Assembly (NCBI RefSeq): GCF_963678635.1
Contig: NC_087062.1
Coordinates: 43,602,395-43,666,394 of the forward strand
DNA length: 64,000 nt
Reading direction: 5' to 3'
Source of the DNA: Symsagittifera roscoffensis
Lineage: Eukaryota; Xenacoelomorpha; Acoela; Convolutidae
Shown here: piece after piece, positions 58,917 through 64,000 of the stretch
How the letters are laid out: every line of letters starts with the position of its first letter
Numbering within the stretch: the first letter of the stretch is position 1
Translations under genes and position numbers: made by a program
Notes under the pieces: generated by a model
What the model saw: the letters and a program-made list of their open reading frames with translations, nothing else
The model's database searches: none
Told to the model about the DNA's origin: nothing

Positions 58917-59960
58917 ACCAACTCTTTAAAAAAAACGTTTCCAAAATATCAAAAGGTAATTTGAATCAAATTTCTTGCAAAATAAAGAAGTTTGCCTTTT
59001 TTCAGTAGGCAAATTTTTTTCCCGATCAAGTACTTCACTGCATAACTCAGGCAGTTCTTGTAAGCTATTCATATTGTAGTAGTAAAAATTCAATTTTTTT
59101 CTGCATGCAGTTTTTTTTTGGTCCTTTTCTGATAAAAATTGGCTCTGATATGGAATTTTAAACTCAATTTGCTGAAAATGCTGTAGACCGTAGTTTCCGT
59201 TTTTGTTGTGAAATTCTAGAAATGACAACAACTTCAAATTTATTAGAAGTTAAAAGAATTGTTGTCCAACTGTTCTCAAAGCAAATCGTTTCCAAAAATT
59301 CAAAAAGTAATTTGAATCACACTTCTTGCAAAATAAAAAAAATTGCCTTTTTGCAAAACGCAAACTTTTTTTCGAACAACTAATTCAATACATACTCTGG
59401 AAGTTCTTTTAAGCTATTCATAATATAGTACAAAAAAATGAATTTTTTGCGTGCAGTTCTGAGTGAAATTCTGCGTGCAGTTCTTTTTTGGCCCTTTTTT
59501 GATGAAAAGTGGCTCTGATATGGAATTGTACTTTCAATTTGCTAAAAAATGCTGAAGACATAGTTTCCTCTTTTCTGGTAAAATGCTGGGAATGAGAACA
59601 ACTTCAAATAATTAAAAGTAGAAAAAAATGTTGACCAACTGTTCTCAAACCAAATTGTTTCCAAAATATCAAAAAGTAATTTGAATCTCTTTTCTGGCAA
59701 AATAAAAACAAATGTGCCTTTTTCCACAAGGCAAATTTTTTTCGAACAAATATTTCAATACATAACTCTGGCAATTCTTTTAAGCTATTCATATTGTAGT
59801 AGTAAAAATTGAATTTTTTTTCTGCATGCAGCTTTTTTTGGTCCTTTTCTGATATTATTTGGCTCTGATATGGAATTTTACACTGATATGGAACTTTACC
59901 TTGAATTTTCTTAAAATGCTGTTGACCGTAGTTTCCTCTTTTTGGTGAAATGCTAGGAAT
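58917..59960. repeat. Three tandem ~350-bp sub-repeats in satellite unit 5
   Basis: '(g)tccaact(g)tt' followed by 'cgtttccaaaa' and 'agtaatttgaatc' starts at about 58917, 59264 and 59632. Units 1 to 4 carry one copy and unit 6 carries two (61587, 61939). Confidence 0.8.
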
Positions 59961-60540
59961 GACAACAATTTCAAATTAATTAGGACAAATAGAAACATAA
60001 AATGCAAACTGAGCTGGCCAAACTGTAGAAGAAAAACTCCGGTTGTTGTGAGTTGTTTATTTTGTTCGATCCACTGAATTTTATGGCTGGTTCTGTTTCT
60101 GAAAAGGCTGTTCCCTTTTCTGTGCTCAGATTGTGGTTTGGTATTCTGCTTTTAGGAAAAAATTCTCAAAAAGTTCTCAAAATTATTATGCATCTCATTT
60201 TTTCTCCATTTGATTTTTGAAAGCATTTATCTGTAGACTCAATTTTTTTTTGCACTATAATTTTGTAAATTATGTCAAAATTTTACAACAAACGTCAGAA
60301 CTATTCATTCCTTTAAATGACAAAAAAGTGAAATAAAAAAAATTACTTCATAGACTTTCCTTCTAGCTCCGTACTTCATAGATTTACTATTAAAATTGTG
60401 ACAATTTTTTTCTTCATCTATTTACTTTTCGATGATGGAGGTTAAAAACTGATTGAGGAAAGTTTATTTGCCTCAATTTACTTGTTACTAGGAGCTACTT
60501 TTACATTTTGTATCTTAATTGGCGTCTGGGGGATTGTTTT

Positions 60541-61232
60541 CATAAAAAACCTCAAATTAAAATAAAATTAGTTTAATTTTATTAACTTAATTTTTTGATG
60601 TTTTTACTGAGACGGTTCAAATATCTGCTTACGCATGACTAGCGCAAGTTAGATCGCCCGGTAATTGCCTAAACCGACCTAAGTGGCAATCTTTGAACCC
60701 CCAAAACTTGACAAATATGACAGGTGAAACAGTTTTTTGAAATTAAGCTCAGGGTAACAATATTTTTGAACGTTTTTTTTTTAAAAACCGTCAAAGAGGC
60801 TAGTTAGAAAGTCGAAATCAGTCTGAAGAAAAAAATCATTGCAAACACAAATATTCTGTTACTTTCGTTACAACAGTCGGAATAAACAACCTCAAATTAA
60901 AATAAAATTAGCTTTTTTTTATTACATTTGATTTTTTCATGTTATTACTGAGACGGTTTAATTTTCTGCTTACGCGTTACTAGCGCGAAATAGATCGCCC
61001 CTTAATTGCCCTAAATCGATCGCAATGGCAATCTTTGAACACCCAAAACTTTACAAAAAAGATCACAGGTGAAACAGTTTTTCAAATTTAAGCTCACAGT
61101 AACAATACCTTTCGAAAGTTTTTTTTGAAAAAAATCCTTCAAAAAAGGCTAGTTATCAAGTCGAAGTTACTCTGAAAGAAAAAAATCATCGTGAGAACAA
61201 ATATTCGTTAGTTTCGTTACCAAAGTTGGAAC
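60541..61232. repeat. Duplicated R-type end within satellite unit 5
   Basis: The block 'acctcaaattaaaataaaat' ... 'ttactttcgttac' occurs at 60547 and again from 60890, about 343 bp apart. The second copy resembles unit 4/6 ends more than its neighbour. Confidence 0.75.
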
Positions 61233-62868
61233 AATTACGGTTTTTTGATGCTTTTTAACTTCAGTTATTTTCAGTTGGAAGGGGGGGCGGAGACAAAGTG
61301 CATGCGATATGGAGAAGGTGAAAGATTAATATTAGCTGTGATGTGGTATAGAAAAAACTCACATCAATTTCCAAAAATTTTTAATAATTAAAAAAAACAA
61401 CTTGTTGGCTTTTGCATTCGTTTTAAACATTTGACTTCTATCTATTTCGGGTAGAAAACCAAATAAAACACTGAAACATAAAAACCATTTGACACCTTAC
61501 ATTGTTTCAAATTTATTCAATGAAAATTCACTATACTTAAATTGAACCTTGAAACTTCAGTGCGGATAAATTTGAAAAAAAAGTAGACCAACTGTTTGAA
61601 AAAAAAACGTTTCCAAAATATCAAAAGGTAATTTGAATCACATTTCTTGCAAAATAAAGAAGTTTGCCTTTTTTCAGTAGGCAAATTTTTTTCCCGATCA
61701 AGTATTTCACTACATAACTCAGGCAGTTCTTTTAAGCTATTCATATTGTAGTAGTAAAAATTCAATTTTTTTCTGCATGCAGTTTTTTTTTTTTGGTCCT
61801 TTTCTGATAAAAATTGGCTCTGATATGGAATTTCAAACTCAATTTGCTGAAAATGCTGTAGACCGTAGTTTCCGTTTTTGTTGTGAAATTCTAGAAATGA
61901 CAACAACTTCAAATTAATTAGAAGTTAAAAGAATTGTTGTCCAACTGTTCTCAAAGCAAATCGTTTCCAAAAACTCAAAAAGTAATTTGAATCACACTTC
62001 TTGCAAAATAAAACATTTTTGTCTTTTTTCAGCTGTCAAAATTTTTTTTGAGCAAACAATTCAATACATAACTCTGGCAGTTCTTGTAGGTTATTCATAT
62101 TGTAGTAGTAAAATTGAACTTTTTTTCTGCACGCAGTTCTTCTTTGGTACTTTTTTGATAAAAAGTGGCTCTGTTATGGAATTTTCCACTCAATTTGCTA
62201 AAAATGCAGTAGACCGTATTTTCCTCTTTTTGGTGAATTGCTTGGAATGACAACATTTTCAAATTAATCAGGATAAATAGAAACATAAAATGCAAACTGA
62301 GCTGGCTAAACTGTAGAAAAAAAAAGAAATTCCGGGTCTTGTGAAATGTTCATTTTTTTTATCTACTGAACTTTGGGGCTGGTTCTTTTTCTGAATAGGC
62401 TGGTTCGTTTTCTGTGCTCAGATTGCGGTATGTTTTTCTGATTTAAGAAAAAAAACTCTATTTCGTTTTTTGTTTACAAAAAAATTGTGCATCTTGTTTT
62501 TTCTCCATTTGATTTTTAAAAGCATTCATCTGTAGACTCAATTTCCTATCTGCAATATAATATTCCGAAATTATGTCAAAATTTTACAAAGAACGTCAGA
62601 ACTAGTCATTTCTTGAAATGACAACAAAAGGAAATATAAAAAAAAGATATTTTCAGAAAAAAAATGCATAAACTTGCGTATAATATGCTTCGCATCTCAT
62701 AGAGTTTCCTTCAAGCTCCGTACTTCAAAGATTTACTATCAAAATTGTGACAATTTTTTTCTTCTTCGTTTTACTTTTTGATGATGGAGGTTGAAAATTG
62801 GTTGAAGAAACTTTATTTGCCTCAAATTACTTGTTACTAGGAGCAATTTTTGACATTTTGTATCTTAA

Positions 62869-63285
62869 TTGGCATTTGGTGGTTGGTTTTCATAAAAAAC
62901 CTCAATTTATATTAAAATTATTTAATTTTATTACATTTAATTTTTTCAATTTATTACTGAGAGGGTTTAAATCTCTGCTTACGCGTAACTAGCGCGAATT
63001 AAATCGCCCGTTAATTGCCCTAAATTGACCGAAATTGCAATCTTTGAACACCCAAAATTTTATAAAAATAATCACATTGGCATTTGGTGGTTGGTTTTCA
63101 TAAAAAACCTCAATTTAAATTAAAATTATTTAAATTTATTACATTTAATTTTTTCAATTTATTACTGAGAGGGTTTACATCTCTGCTTACGCGTTACTAG
63201 CGCGAATTAGATCAACCTTTAATTGCCTTAAATCGACCGCAATGGCAATCTTTGAACACCCAAAAGTTTACAAAAAAGATCATAG
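62869..63285. repeat. ~208-bp tandem duplication at the end of satellite unit 6
   Basis: 'ttggcatttggtggttggtt' at 62869 and 63077, both followed by the same ~200 bp. Confidence 0.85.
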
Positions 63286-63498
63286 GTGAAACAGTTTTTC
63301 AAATTTAAGCTCACAGTAACAATACTTTTCGAAAGTTTTTTTTGAAAAAAATCCTTCAAAAAAGGCTAGTTATCAAGTCGAAGTTACTCTGAAAGAAAAA
63401 AATCATCGTGAGAACAAATATTCTGTTAGTTTCGTTACCAAAGTTGGAACAATTACGGTTTTTTGATGCTTTTTAACTTCAGTTATTTTCAGTTGAAA

Positions 63499-63517
63499 GG
63501 GGGGGGGGGGGGGGGGG
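63499..63517 (+). repeat. 19-bp poly-G tract
   Basis: Replaces the G5-G7 run found at the same place in the other satellite units. Either a real expansion or a sequencing/consensus artefact. Confidence 0.9.
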
Positions 63518-64000
63518 CGGAGACAAAGTGCATGCGATATGGAGAAGGTGAAAGACTAACATTAGCTGTGATGTGGAATAGAAAAAACTCACATGAATTT
63601 CCAAAAATTTTTAATAATTAAAAAAAAAAAAATTGTTGGCTTTTGCATTCGTTTTAAACATTTGACTTCTCTCTATTTCGGGTAGAAAACCAAATAAAAC
63701 ACTGAAACATAAAAACCATTTGACACCTTACATTGTTTCAAATTTATTCAATGAAAATTCACTATACTTAAATTGAACCTTGAAACTTCAGTGCGGATAA
63801 ATTTGAAAAAAAAGTAGACCAACTGTTTGAAAAAAAAACGTTTCCAAAATATCAAAAGGTAATTTGAATCACATTTCTTGCAAAATAAAGAAGTTTGCCT
63901 TTTTTTCAGTAGGCAAATTTTTTTCCCGATCAAGTATTTCACTGCATAACTCAGGCAGTTCTTTTAAGCTATTCATATTGTAGTAGTAAAAATTCAATTT

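Larger units (their letters stand above)
51741..64000 (+). repeat. Satellite array, ~1.70-kb units, running off the window
   Basis: 'aattacgg' with the flank '(t)tgatgct.tttaacttcag' marks unit starts at 51741, 53440, 55136, 56831, 58529, 61233 and 63451. The first three units are highly similar (periods 1699, 1696, 1695). The fourth diverges in its right half. The fifth (2704 bp) and sixth (2218 bp) are older and carry internal duplications. Each unit ends with a shortened R repeat ('gcttacgcgtgactagcgc' ... 'ttactttcgttac'), so the array probably grew from an R copy plus flank. The short frames in the units share Phe/Lys-rich translations without coding character. Confidence 0.93.

Noticed and set aside
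53995-62300. Minus-strand Phe/Lys-rich frames of 60-131 aa in the satellite units
   Set aside because: Composition follows the AT-rich repeat. Frames shift between units and no domain is visible.
1-64000. CRISPR arrays, prokaryotic operons, phage-like or riboswitch elements
   Set aside because: Spliced genes and animal-type transposons show this is eukaryotic nuclear DNA. The tandem arrays have kilobase units without a spacer/repeat pattern.

Overview
This is an AT-rich window from an animal nuclear genome, most likely an invertebrate. The evidence is intron-rich genes with GT-AG splice sites, LINE, BEL/Pao, Tc1/mariner and SINE debris, MITEs, satellite arrays, and two metazoan innate-immunity-type genes. 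I cannot assign the phylum. The base composition and repeats do not fit a prokaryote.

Layout. 1-7240: a nest of retroelement fossils. A LINE C-terminal fragment with a trinucleotide tail is followed by a second LINE. That LINE is split by a degenerate BEL/Pao element (1765-5957, minus strand, both LTRs visible, with an hAT-like MITE inside it) and again by a 618-bp insert flanked by 25-bp direct repeats. 8855-25201: a plus-strand gene of 15 visible exons encoding a TBK1/IKK-epsilon-type kinase. It has a kinase domain, ubiquitin-like domain, helical scaffold/dimerisation region and C-terminal coil. All 15 exons join in one frame to give 733 residues; only the first ~28 residues (glycine-rich loop) are missing, presumably upstream of 8855. 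Its introns carry MITEs, SINE-like and mariner debris, and a pair of inverted ~0.5-kb repeats around exons 6 and 7.

24403-40595: the most striking structure. The last two coding exons of the kinase gene, with flanking intron and 3' DNA, are present in seven tandem units of about 2.31 kb. Every copy keeps its open frame, splice sites and stop. The units fall into two subtypes in the order A, A-B-B, A-B-B, a higher-order trimer. Each unit ends in half of a fold-back-type element, and the junctions can be read to within a few bases. 40965-44825: a large fold-back inverted repeat of the same repeat family, with SINE-like sequence in both arms.

45213-46815: a compact minus-strand two-exon gene (276 aa) whose C-terminal half resembles the TRAF-C/MATH beta-sandwich. 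TRAF proteins and TBK1-class kinases act in the same signalling pathways in other animals, so the proximity is notable, but any functional link here is inference.

46816-64000: gene-poor. It holds a 734-bp terminal-inverted-repeat element with TA target duplication, two copies of the ~0.5-kb 'R' repeat also found in the kinase introns, and from 51741 to the window end a ~1.7-kb satellite array whose units contain part of that R repeat. The array degrades and gains internal sub-duplications to the right and runs off the window.
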